Source: Sphingopyxis sp. BSN-002
Lineage (GTDB): Bacteria; Pseudomonadota; Alphaproteobacteria; Sphingomonadales; Sphingomonadaceae
Direction: 5' to 3'
Assembly: GCF_022024275.1 (NCBI RefSeq)
Contig: NZ_CP091804.1
Location: 3,490,501 to 3,554,500 of the forward strand
DNA: 64,000 bases
This document shows positions 54,881 to 62,742 of the stretch, one piece after another. A program made the position numbers and the translations under genes. How positions within the stretch are numbered: the stretch's first letter is position 1; every line of letters starts with the position of its first letter. Below the pieces are notes generated by a model. It saw nothing but the letters and a program-made list of their open reading frames with translations, was not told where the DNA came from and searched no databases.

Positions 54881-56410
54881 TTATTCGGCGGCTTCGAGCT
54901 CTGCAACAGGTGCCGCCTTCGCCGCGGTACCCGCGTTGGTGAAGGTCAGCACGCCATCGGCGATCGCGCCGGTCTTCATGTCGACGCGGTCCTTCAGATA
55001 GTTCTGATTGAGCCGCCATGGCAGCTGGTCGGCATTCTTCGGCATGATGTGCAGCGACCGCTGGATATAGCCTGACGAGAAATCGAAGATATTCTCTTCG
55101 GTCAGGCTCGCCGGGTCGGCGAGCGCCGGCGTCGCGATGGTGGTGCCGGTCTGCTGCATATGATTGAGCACACGGCACACATATTCCGCGACGATGTCCG
55201 CGCGCAGCGTCCAGCTGGCGTTGAGATATCCGAAAACTGCCGAAAAATTCGGCACGTTCGAGAACATGCACGCCTTGTAATAGAAGTGCTGGCTCCAATC
55301 GACGGTTTCGCCATCGACGCGCACCGGAATCTTGCCGGCGACGGCGAGTTTAAGGCCGGTGGCGGTAACGATGATGTCGGCGTCAAGGTGCTTGCCCGAC
55401 TTGAGCTGGATGCCGGTTGCGTCGAAACGCTCGATATGGTCGGTAACGACGGACGCCTTGTCGGCCTTCATCGCTTCGAAGAAATCGGCGTCCGGTACAA
55501 GGCACAGCCGCTGTTCCCACGGATTATAGGGCGGGGTGAAGGACTCGGCGTCGTATCGATCGCCAAGGTTCTTCTTCAGCTGTTTGGTCAGGAAATCGCG
55601 GACCTTCTCGGGCTTGTCGCGTGCCTTCTGGAAGACGATGTCCTGCATCTTCACATTCTTGAATCGCGTGATCTTGTAAGCGAGTTCGCTCGGCAGGATC
55701 TTGCGCAGGAAGTTCGCGAAGGCATCCTTCGCGGGGCGGATCGCATACCATGTCGGAGTGCGCTGGAGCATCGTGACATGGGCGGCGCCCTTGCCGTCGC
55801 CCTTTTCCGTCATCGACGGGACGATCGTCACGGCGGTAGCGCCCGATCCGATCACGACGACCTTCTTGCCAGCATAGTCGAGATCTTTGGGCCAGAATTG
55901 CGGATGGATGATCTGGCCCTGGAAGTCCTCGCGACCGGTGAACTGCGCGTCGAAGGGCTCGTCATAGTCGTAATAGCCAGAGCCGAGGTAGAGCCAGCGC
56001 GCGGTCGTCGTCGACCTTGTGCCGTTGTCGTCTTCCATCGTCACGGTCCAGCGCGCCGAAGTGCTGTCCCAGTCAGCCCCGACCACCTTGCTGTTGAAAC
56101 GGATTTTTTCGCGAATCCCGCGTTCGTCGACGATGCGGTTCAGATATTCGAGGATGGCCGGGCCGTCGGCGATCGACTTTTCATGCTTCCAGGGCTCGAA
56201 CACGAAACCGAGCGTGTGCATGTCGCTGTCGGAACGGATGCCGGGATAGCGGAACAGGTCCCACGTGCCGCCGAGGTCGGAGCGGCGCTCGGCGAGGCCG
56301 AAACTGCGGCCCGGCGAATACATCTGCAAATGCACCGCCATGCCGATGCCCGAAATGCCTGCGCCCACGATCAGGACGTCCTGGTCCACCGGGCTCGCCG
56401 TGCCTGCCAT
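54881..56410 (-). CDS. Flavin-containing monooxygenase (Baeyer-Villiger type)
   Basis: A 509-residue FAD/NADPH monooxygenase. The FAD-binding start is DVLIVGAGISGIGMAVHLQ, the second Rossmann is VVVIGSGATAVTIVPSM, and the sequence between them includes TWDLFRYPGIRSDSDMHTLG and HPQFWPKDLDY, close to the FxGxxxHxxxW[P/D] fingerprint (here FQGQIIHPQFWP). It belongs to the flavin-containing monooxygenase/BVMO group acting on ketones or amines. The start ATG 56410 has GGGAGA upstream; an ATG at 56425 would add five residues. Confidence 0.9.
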   Translation of the reverse strand: MAGTASPVDQDVLIVGAGISGIGMAVHLQMYSPGRSFGLAERRSDLGGTWDLFRYPGIRSDSDMHTLGFVFEPWKHEKSIADGPAILEYLNRIVDERGIREKIRFNSKVVGADWDSTSARWTVTMEDDNGTRSTTTARWLYLGSGYYDYDEPFDAQFTGREDFQGQIIHPQFWPKDLDYAGKKVVVIGSGATAVTIVPSMTEKGDGKGAAHVTMLQRTPTWYAIRPAKDAFANFLRKILPSELAYKITRFKNVKMQDIVFQKARDKPEKVRDFLTKQLKKNLGDRYDAESFTPPYNPWEQRLCLVPDADFFEAMKADKASVVTDHIERFDATGIQLKSGKHLDADIIVTATGLKLAVAGKIPVRVDGETVDWSQHFYYKACMFSNVPNFSAVFGYLNASWTLRADIVAEYVCRVLNHMQQTGTTIATPALADPASLTEENIFDFSSGYIQRSLHIMPKNADQLPWRLNQNYLKDRVDMKTGAIADGVLTFTNAGTAAKAAPVAELEAAE

Positions 56411-56455
56411 GATTTCGTCTCCCATCTATCTTTAGGGTGCAGCTTACGCACCACG

Positions 56456-56468
56456 TTGCATTTTGCAA
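56456..56468. promoter_or_regulatory. Inverted repeat TTGCATTTTGCAA upstream of the monooxygenase gene
   Basis: Perfect five-base arms with a three-base centre, 46 bases upstream of the monooxygenase start, overlapping a TTGCAA -35-like hexamer on the minus strand with TAAGCT 16 bases on. Possible repressor site; no regulator gene is adjacent. Confidence 0.35.
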
Positions 56469-56517
56469 TCGAATTGACGTTTACGGAAAGCGCCGCAGCG
56501 GCAGAGCGCCATTGCCG

Positions 56518-56535
56518 CTGTCACAATATTGTCAT
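56518..56535 (+). promoter_or_regulatory. PHO-box-like site CTGTCAC-AATA-TTGTCAT
   Basis: Two seven-base direct repeats (CTGTCAC and TTGTCAT) spaced by four AT bases match the PhoB-binding PHO box consensus almost exactly. It lies 67 bases before the Nudix-DUF47 ATG, upstream of the pit operon. In Sinorhizobium meliloti the equivalent orfA-pit operon is known to be PhoB-repressed under phosphate limitation. Confidence 0.75.
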
Positions 56536-56601
56536 AGGGGCATCGGGACTTTGCAATCATCTGTCGCGGGGGGCGCGGCAGGGGGTAATTGAACGGAAAT
56601 C

Positions 56602-57726
56602 ATGCGGCAGATCGCGGTTCTTCCCTATCGATTCGGCGGTGCGGACAAGGATGGTCCGACCGAAATCCTGCTCGTCACCTCGCGCGGCACCGGCCGCTGG
56701 GTGATTCCGAAGGGCAATCCGCTCACCGGCCTCGACAGCCATGCGTCGGCGGCGATCGAGGCGGAGGAGGAGGCCGGGGTGCTCGGCGCCGTATGCCCGA
56801 CCTCGATCGGCAGCTATCAGTATCGCAAGCGGCGCGCCAATGGTGCCGCGATCATGTACAATGTCGAGGTGTTCCCGCTCGCGGTAACGCGCGAACTCGG
56901 CGAATGGAAGGAAATGGACGAGCGCGAGAGGCGCTGGTTCCCGCTCGATCAGGCCGCATCGTCGGTCGACGAGCCCGATCTTCAGATGATGATCCGGTCG
57001 TTCGGCGACCGCGGCTTTCGCGCCGCGGCGCGGCGGTCGGGCGTCGTTTTCAATGTTGCGGAAAAGACAGGGGTCAATCGCATGTTTGCCTGGTTCCAGC
57101 GCCTGCTTCCCAAGCAGGGCAATTTCTTCGAGCTGTTCGAAGCGCATGCGGCGACGCTTACGGCGGGAGCCGAAGCGTTGGCGCGGATGCTTCAGGGCGG
57201 CGAGGGCATGGCCGACCATGTGCAGGAGATCATCGAGCGCGAGCATGACGCCGATGCGATCACGCGCGAGGTGCTGCAGACCGTCCGTCGTACCTTCCTT
57301 ACCCCGTTCGACCGCAGCGCGATTACCGACCTGATCGCCTCGATGGACGATGCGATCGACGAGATGCAGAAGACGGCGGGCGCGGTCGACCTTTACGACG
57401 TCACCGAATTCGAGCCCGAAATGCGCGATATCGCCGGGATCATCGTCGATGCCGCGCGCCTCACGGCCGAGGCTCTGCCGCTGCTGCGCAATATTTCGGC
57501 GAACGGAGCACGCCTCCACGAGCTGACCGAGCGGCTCGTCCGGATGGAAGGCCATGCCGACGACATTCACGCCGCGGGGCTCAAGCGCCTGTTCAAGGAG
57601 CATGGCGAGGCCAACCCGACGCGCTTCCTGATTGCGCGCGAACTGTTCCGTCACCTCGAACGCGTCACCGACAGCTTCGAGGATGTCGCGAACGAAATCG
57701 ACGGCCTGGTCATCGACCACGCGTAA
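56602..57726 (+). CDS. Nudix hydrolase fused to DUF47 (PhoU-like) protein
   Basis: A 374-residue open frame holding two normally separate proteins. Residues ~1-140 are a Nudix domain of the diphosphoinositol-polyphosphate-phosphohydrolase type: GRWVIPKGNPLTGLDSHASA and then the box half IEAEEEAGV, retaining the paired glutamates but with Ile for the usual Arg. Residues 161-374 are a full-length DUF47/PhoU-like helical protein (MFAWFQRLLPKQGNFFELFE...), the family encoded beside Pit permeases. A linker of ~20 residues joins them with no stop. An AGGGG site before Met161 could give a separate DUF47 product. The pit gene follows after 15 bases and a PHO-box-like site precedes it. Confidence 0.85.
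   Translation: MRQIAVLPYRFGGADKDGPTEILLVTSRGTGRWVIPKGNPLTGLDSHASAAIEAEEEAGVLGAVCPTSIGSYQYRKRRANGAAIMYNVEVFPLAVTRELGEWKEMDERERRWFPLDQAASSVDEPDLQMMIRSFGDRGFRAAARRSGVVFNVAEKTGVNRMFAWFQRLLPKQGNFFELFEAHAATLTAGAEALARMLQGGEGMADHVQEIIEREHDADAITREVLQTVRRTFLTPFDRSAITDLIASMDDAIDEMQKTAGAVDLYDVTEFEPEMRDIAGIIVDAARLTAEALPLLRNISANGARLHELTERLVRMEGHADDIHAAGLKRLFKEHGEANPTRFLIARELFRHLERVTDSFEDVANEIDGLVIDHA
57069..57073 (+). promoter_or_regulatory. Internal ribosome-binding-like site before the DUF47 half
   Basis: AGGGG eight bases before the in-frame ATG 57082 (Met161), exactly where stand-alone DUF47 proteins begin (MFxWFQxLLPK). It suggests that a short DUF47-only product may be made in addition to the fusion. 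Confidence 0.4.
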
Positions 57727-57741
57727 GCGGGGGCCTTCCCG

Positions 57742-58755
57742 ATGCACGAACTCGCTTTCCCGCTCCTCGTCGGCCTGATCATCCTCGCACTGGCGTTCGA
57801 TTTCCTGAACGGCCTGCACGACGCCGCGAACAGCATCGCGACCGTCGTCGCGACGCGGCTGCTGCGCCCGGTGCAGGCGGTGATCTTCGCTGCCTTCTTC
57901 AACTTCGCCGCCTACTTCCTGTCGCTCGCCTTTCCCGAGCTGCACAAGGTCGCCGAGACGATCGGGAAGGGGATCATCGACAAGGATCTGGTGACGCCCG
58001 CGGTCGTGTTCGGCGCGCTCGTCGGCGCGATGTTCTGGAATGTCGTGACGTGGCTGAAGGGCATCCCTTCGTCGTCGAGCCACGCGCTCGTCGGCGGGAT
58101 CGTCGGCGCGGGCGTCGCGCATGCGGGGTTCGAGGGGATCGAGTGGACAGGACTCAACAAGACCGTGCTCGCCATCTTCCTGTCGCCGATGCTCGGCATG
58201 CTGCTCGCGATGCTGGTGATGCTGATCAGCAGCTGGGCATTGCGCCGGGCCAGCGCGAAATTCGCCGAAAGCACGTTCCGGACGCTGCACCTCTTCTCGT
58301 CGGCAGCCTATTCGCTGAGCCACGGGCTCAACGATGCGCAGAAGACGATGGGGATCATCACGGTCCTCCTCTATTCGACGGGCTATCTGACCGGCGAGTT
58401 TCACGTTCCGCACTGGGTGGCGATCAGCTGCTATATCGCGATCGGTCTCGGCACGCTGTCGGGCGGCTGGAAGATCATCGAGACGATGGGCGGCCGCATC
58501 ACCAAATTGTCGCACCATCAGGGCTTCGCCGCGTCGACCGGCGGCTCGATCGTCGTGTTCACTGCAAGCCTGCTCGGTATCCCCGTCTCGACGACACATA
58601 CGATCACCGGCAGCATCATCGGCGCCGGCGTCGCCCGCCGTGCGAGCGCGGTGCGCTGGGGCGTCGCGAGCAACGTCGTCGCGGCGTGGTTCATCACGAT
58701 CCCGGCGAGCGCCGTCGTTGCCGCCGCCTTTTACGCTCTGACGCGGCTGTTCTGA
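57742..58755 (+). CDS. pit: Inorganic phosphate transporter, Pit family
   Basis: A 337-residue low-affinity phosphate (metal-phosphate) permease of the inner membrane. It has about ten helices and the duplicated Pit signature: FDFLNGLHDAANSIATVVAT and later YSLSHGLNDAQKTMGII, each with the conserved N-G-x-x-D/N-A pattern, and IPVSTTHTITGSIIGAG near the carboxy end. It lies 15 bases after the Nudix-DUF47 gene, giving the classic DUF47-pit pair that in rhizobia is controlled by PhoB. Function: phosphate import when phosphate is plentiful. Confidence 0.93.
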   Translation: MHELAFPLLVGLIILALAFDFLNGLHDAANSIATVVATRLLRPVQAVIFAAFFNFAAYFLSLAFPELHKVAETIGKGIIDKDLVTPAVVFGALVGAMFWNVVTWLKGIPSSSSHALVGGIVGAGVAHAGFEGIEWTGLNKTVLAIFLSPMLGMLLAMLVMLISSWALRRASAKFAESTFRTLHLFSSAAYSLSHGLNDAQKTMGIITVLLYSTGYLTGEFHVPHWVAISCYIAIGLGTLSGGWKIIETMGGRITKLSHHQGFAASTGGSIVVFTASLLGIPVSTTHTITGSIIGAGVARRASAVRWGVASNVVAAWFITIPASAVVAAAFYALTRLF

Positions 58756-58761
58756 TCCGGA

Positions 58762-59421
58762 TCAGCCGGTGCAGCGCGCCAGCAGCCCGGCAAGCCGGTC
58801 GATATCCGCAGGAGTAGAGCCCATCACCTGTATCGATCCGCCCGTGATCGGTTCGTTGATATTGGGTTCCATGATGATCTCGCCATCGACGCGGACGGCA
58901 AGTTGATGCCCTACGTTGGCGGCCGTCAGCGCCGCGAGGTCGGCCGCGGCGGCCTTGCCGAGCGTGATCTGCAGCACCTCTTCGCCGTTATATTCTTCGA
59001 CCGCCTTGCGCGTTTCGACCGGCCCAGCGCCGCATAGCGGCATCGTCCCGACCCAGGCACCGCTGTTGTACGGCGCCGAATGGGCGGCGAAGGCGCGATC
59101 GAGTGTGTCGAGACGCTGCCTTGCCGTTTCCAGCATGATCGCGGAACGGCGGCAGCGAGGACGCGGTCCATATTCGCGTTCGGCCACCGCCTGCCGACCC
59201 CAGAGGCCGCCGACCTTTCGCCGCAGTTCGATGAGGCGCTGGTCAAGGACCTCGATCTGCCCGGCCCTCGCTCGGGCAATACAGGCACCGGCATCCTCGA
59301 CCGCGCTTTGGGCGTCGGCGAACGCACTGGCGATCCCGGCCGGAGCGGGCGTGGTCGCGCTGGCCGTCGTCGGCAAGGCCAGCGATGCGACTATGGCGGT
59401 TACCCCGCTCAGCCTGTTCAA
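58762..59421 (-). CDS. Secreted protein with SecD-P1-head-like segment
   Basis: A 219-residue exported protein with a signal peptide (MNRLSGVTAIVASLALPTTA). The middle is helical with four cysteines. Near the end LAVRVDGEIIMEPNINEPIT and GGSIQVMGS resemble the P1 head subdomain of SecD, which occurs alone in some periplasmic proteins. No role can be assigned. It converges with the pit gene across the perfect palindrome CTGATCCGGATCAG (58752-58765), which contains both stop codons. Confidence 0.7.
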   Translation of the reverse strand: MNRLSGVTAIVASLALPTTASATTPAPAGIASAFADAQSAVEDAGACIARARAGQIEVLDQRLIELRRKVGGLWGRQAVAEREYGPRPRCRRSAIMLETARQRLDTLDRAFAAHSAPYNSGAWVGTMPLCGAGPVETRKAVEEYNGEEVLQITLGKAAAADLAALTAANVGHQLAVRVDGEIIMEPNINEPITGGSIQVMGSTPADIDRLAGLLARCTG

Positions 59422-59444
59422 ATGTCCATTCCTTCCGGTTTCGT

Positions 59445-60926
59445 CTATCGGCGCGGACGATAGTCCACGCTCGCGCCGCCGGTCAGTCGTACCGGCAGAT
59501 AGAGTCCGTTGCCATAGGCCCTGATCTCGCCGGTCTCGAAGCCGTCGATATGCGTGCGGATGACAAAAGCACCCTCGCGCCGCTGATCGACCGCCCGCCG
59601 GATCTTGCCTTCCAGTTCGGTGAGGTCGCGGGTGAAATTCTGCGTAAGGGCGTCCGCGATCAGTGGTGCGAAGCCTTCGCTGCGGCCCAGCAGGATCAGC
59701 AGGTCGCCGCCGACCCCGTCGGTGTCGCCGTTGACCACGATTTGCGTAAAGCGGACGGTCGCCGATCCGGCTTCGTTGACCGGCACTGCGGTCATCCAGA
59801 TGCGCCCGCGGGTGGGTGCCCCGCTTCGCGCCTCGAGCTTGGCCTCGACGTCGGCGCCGACCGCGATCCGCCCGCCCGGCGCGCCATAGACCGTCGACGG
59901 CCCGAATTTGACCATCATCGGTCCCAGCTTCGGCAGCACGAACGGCCGCATCGCGCGCTTTGCCAGCGCGCGGTCGATCACCGGCTGGAGCTGCGCATAG
60001 TCGGCGATCACGGGCACGCGGATGTCGAGGTGCGGGCGCGGCGTATCGCGCACCAGCTTCGGTAATGGCGTCGGCTTCGGGTCGTGGGGGCGGTCAGACA
60101 CGAAGGTCTCGGTCACCCCCTCGATGCCGAGATTCAGATTGATCCGCGTTCCGTCGAGGCGATACCCGCCATAAAGAATGCGCTGCGGCGTCACGCGCAT
60201 CCATACGGGCGGCTTTTCGCGATTGAGTTCGAGCACGGTAAAGGCCTGCCGCCAGATGTCGGTAGCCTGACCCCGGATATTGATCCTGCCGATCTCGCGG
60301 TTCACCTCGCGTTCGACGTCGCGGATCACCGGCGCCAGCTTTCCGTCGGCCTGGTCGGTGAAAGTTATTCGTTTGCCCAGGAAATCGATCCCCGGGGCCT
60401 TCGTCCAGCCATAGCCGATCCGTGCCTTGCCCTGCATCCGCCAGTCGGATGTCAGGTCGATACGGATGCGTGCGTGGACGAGGGCCGATCCGGTTGCGGT
60501 CTCGCCCTTGAAAACCCCGCCGACATCGCGCGCAGCGACCGTTGCGTGGATCGGCATGTCGATGACGATCTCGTTGCCTTCGCCCCGAAAGCGCAGGGCG
60601 CCGCGGGTAACCTGGCCGACGATCGTGCAGGGAATGGCGGGTGTGACCTTCACGCGCTTGCCGAAGACCTTGACCCGCTGCGGCGCGACGCATGCTTTCT
60701 CGCGCTGGTTTATTGCCCACAGTGTGCGGGGTATCGCCCGTTCGAGTTGCTGCTTCAGCGGCGCGATGTCGGCATTTATGGGCACCGCGATAAGCGAGCG
60801 CTGGCTGGGCATCGGTGCGACGTCGTCGGCGCGGGGAGGGGCCTCGGCTCCCCCTTTTGCCGGGTCGCAGGCGGCAAGGGTGATTGCGAAAAGCAGTCCT
60901 GCTGTCAGCAACGGGATGATACGCAT
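59445..60926 (-). CDS. DUF4403 family lipoprotein
   Basis: A 493-residue lipoprotein; the signal ends LAAC with Cys20. The mature protein matches the DUF4403 pattern: SLIAVPINADIAPLKQQLER, VSRGALRFRG-like text (here QVTRGALRFRGEGNEIVI) and paired repeats of beta-rich, lipid-binding (TULIP/BPI-like) appearance with RPHLDIRVPVIADYAQLQP. Members are thought to sit in the envelope; a lipid-handling role is only inferred. The start ATG 60926 is followed by a hydrophobic signal and preceded by no rival start of note. Confidence 0.85.
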   Translation of the reverse strand: MRIIPLLTAGLLFAITLAACDPAKGGAEAPPRADDVAPMPSQRSLIAVPINADIAPLKQQLERAIPRTLWAINQREKACVAPQRVKVFGKRVKVTPAIPCTIVGQVTRGALRFRGEGNEIVIDMPIHATVAARDVGGVFKGETATGSALVHARIRIDLTSDWRMQGKARIGYGWTKAPGIDFLGKRITFTDQADGKLAPVIRDVEREVNREIGRINIRGQATDIWRQAFTVLELNREKPPVWMRVTPQRILYGGYRLDGTRINLNLGIEGVTETFVSDRPHDPKPTPLPKLVRDTPRPHLDIRVPVIADYAQLQPVIDRALAKRAMRPFVLPKLGPMMVKFGPSTVYGAPGGRIAVGADVEAKLEARSGAPTRGRIWMTAVPVNEAGSATVRFTQIVVNGDTDGVGGDLLILLGRSEGFAPLIADALTQNFTRDLTELEGKIRRAVDQRREGAFVIRTHIDGFETGEIRAYGNGLYLPVRLTGGASVDYRPRR

Positions 60927-60956
60927 GCAATGCCCCTGCCGCGGTCCACTGAACAT

Positions 60957-60962
60957 TATAAC
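60957..60962 (+). promoter_or_regulatory. TATAAC -10-like box upstream of the TPR-like gene
   Basis: A close match to the sigma70 -10 hexamer, about 120 bases before ATG 61084, without a clear -35 at the right distance. A 38-codon frame from ATG 60967 ends in TGA directly abutting the ATG at 61084; it has no ribosome site and is not called as a gene. Confidence 0.25.
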
Positions 60963-61083
60963 AGCAATGGCGCGCAAGTCGTTCCTGCCGATGACCGAAA
61001 TCGCATGGCGCCCCGTGGTCGGGCTGCGGACATTCGCGGGTCAGTCGGCCAAGGCAGAAGTGCGGCTCCGTTTCGGAGGATGA

Positions 61084-62736
61084 ATGCCGGTGCCCCCGAC
61101 AATGGCGCTTGGCAGCGTGGCGGAGGTCCGGCACATTGGCTTGGTCAGGGGTAGAAGGGGGCGTGTTTTGGGTCGCAGGAACGATGTCTTTCGGCGCGCC
61201 GCGTTTTGCGCGGCAGCGGCTGCGCTTTCCGTGTTTCAGGCGCGGGCCGAGCCGGCGCCGAAGATCAATTATACGACGTACAGTGACGAGCAGCTGGCGG
61301 TCGAACTGGAAACCGCGCTCAAGTCGGAGTCTCCCGATTGGTGCGGGGTGTTGGAACCGCTGACCCGGCAAATGGAAACGCGTGGCACGTTCGACCGGCG
61401 GGTAGGCGTACTCGCGGTCTATTCGGATATGGTTTGCGCCTATGAAGAGGAAAGGTGGGCCGATGCCTATCAGTTGATGGGCGTCGTCGAGCGCCGCATG
61501 GGGCGTCCGCTGGATTTTCCGATGTCGATCCTTATCCTCCAAAGGGCCGGCCGCGACGAGGTCGCCAAGGACAGGTTTCTCGCCTTCGTCGATGCCGCCG
61601 CCGCGAAGGGCGTGACGCGGGAGCAAAGCCTGTTCGTATGGGATTTCGCTCGCGGCTACGCCAAGGCGAAGCAGCCCGAACGGCGCCTTGCATTCTTCCG
61701 GGAACTGCTGAAGCCTGAACGGCGCGAGAAATTCGATATGCTGACGGTCGAAGGGATGGCGTCCGAGCTCTTCAAATGGGAGGTGGAGGCGGGGAATGTC
61801 GACGCCGCGCGAGTGCTTTTGCCCGAACTGACTTCACCGATTACCGTTCTTTCGACACTCGGTGATCGCCGTTTTGCGGCGCTGTGGCCCGATATCGAAG
61901 CGCGCGCCGGAAAAAATATGGCGACTGTCATCAACGCGCTGGTCGATCGGCGGAAGAACTGGTTCGATGCCGATCGCGAGAATGACGAGGCGCTCAAGGA
62001 ATTGGCCGAGGCCTATGTTTATGCGGGGCGCTTCGACGATGCGGTCGCGCTCGTTTCATCACGCGAACCCGCCGCGGACGCCTATGGGGCGCTGACCGAG
62101 GACATGGCTTGGGCGCTGAGCGCCAAAATACGGGCGCTCGACGCCACCGGCCGGCGCGCCGATGCCGACGCCATCTACGAACGCATGGCGTCGGTCGATC
62201 CGGGTGACGGTAAGGGGTGGATCGTCAATTTCGTTATCAATCGCGCTATCCGGCTGGTCGGGATCGGCGAAAACGAGCGCGGCCTGATTGCGACCGATAC
62301 GGCGGGCAAAATCGCCGAGAATCATGGCAACGACTATGCCCGGGCTCTGGTGCGCAGGACCCGCATCTGTGCGCTCGCCGGACTGGGGCGCAACGACGAA
62401 GCAAAGGCGCTGCTTGCCGAGGCAGTCGCGCATAGCGATGATTCGCCGTCATCTGCCGTTCAGGCGATGCTCTGCGTCGGCGCAAATGACGAGGCCGCGA
62501 AGGCTGCAAATGCAATGCTCGCCGACCCGGTACAGGCTGGCGAGATGATCGAGGATATGCAGCCGGCTGATTTCTCGCTCTATTCGAACGAGTCCGTTTT
62601 GCCCAACGCGGAGACAAGGCTGCGCCGGCGGCCCGATGTCGCGTCGCAGTTCCTGAAAGTTGCGCGTGACATTCCGCGCGACTTCGTCCCGCTTTTCAGC
62701 CTTCGCCGGGCCGAGCACCGCGCGGCGACCCCGTAA
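61084..62736 (+). CDS. Secreted helical-repeat (TPR-like) protein of unknown function
   Basis: A 550-residue protein rich in helix pairs resembling tetratricopeptide repeats (ALKELAEAYVYAGRFDDAVAL, IRALDATGRRADADAIYERM, TRICALAGLGRNDEAKALLAE; each as quoted). A signal-like core AAFCAAAAALSVFQARA lies at residues ~39-55. ATG 61084 has a GGAGGA ribosome site, but the preceding 28 residues are unlike a signal. TTG 61168 (AGGGGG upstream) would place the signal at the amino end, giving 522 residues. The function is unknown; probably a periplasmic scaffold. Confidence 0.7.
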   Translation: MPVPPTMALGSVAEVRHIGLVRGRRGRVLGRRNDVFRRAAFCAAAAALSVFQARAEPAPKINYTTYSDEQLAVELETALKSESPDWCGVLEPLTRQMETRGTFDRRVGVLAVYSDMVCAYEEERWADAYQLMGVVERRMGRPLDFPMSILILQRAGRDEVAKDRFLAFVDAAAAKGVTREQSLFVWDFARGYAKAKQPERRLAFFRELLKPERREKFDMLTVEGMASELFKWEVEAGNVDAARVLLPELTSPITVLSTLGDRRFAALWPDIEARAGKNMATVINALVDRRKNWFDADRENDEALKELAEAYVYAGRFDDAVALVSSREPAADAYGALTEDMAWALSAKIRALDATGRRADADAIYERMASVDPGDGKGWIVNFVINRAIRLVGIGENERGLIATDTAGKIAENHGNDYARALVRRTRICALAGLGRNDEAKALLAEAVAHSDDSPSSAVQAMLCVGANDEAAKAANAMLADPVQAGEMIEDMQPADFSLYSNESVLPNAETRLRRRPDVASQFLKVARDIPRDFVPLFSLRRAEHRAATP

Positions 62737-62742
62737 ACCCGG

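Noticed and set aside
60967..61083. 38-codon frame ending in TGA directly before ATG 61084
   Set aside because: No ribosome site and its start coincides with the likely transcription start; probably chance, though a leader role cannot be excluded.
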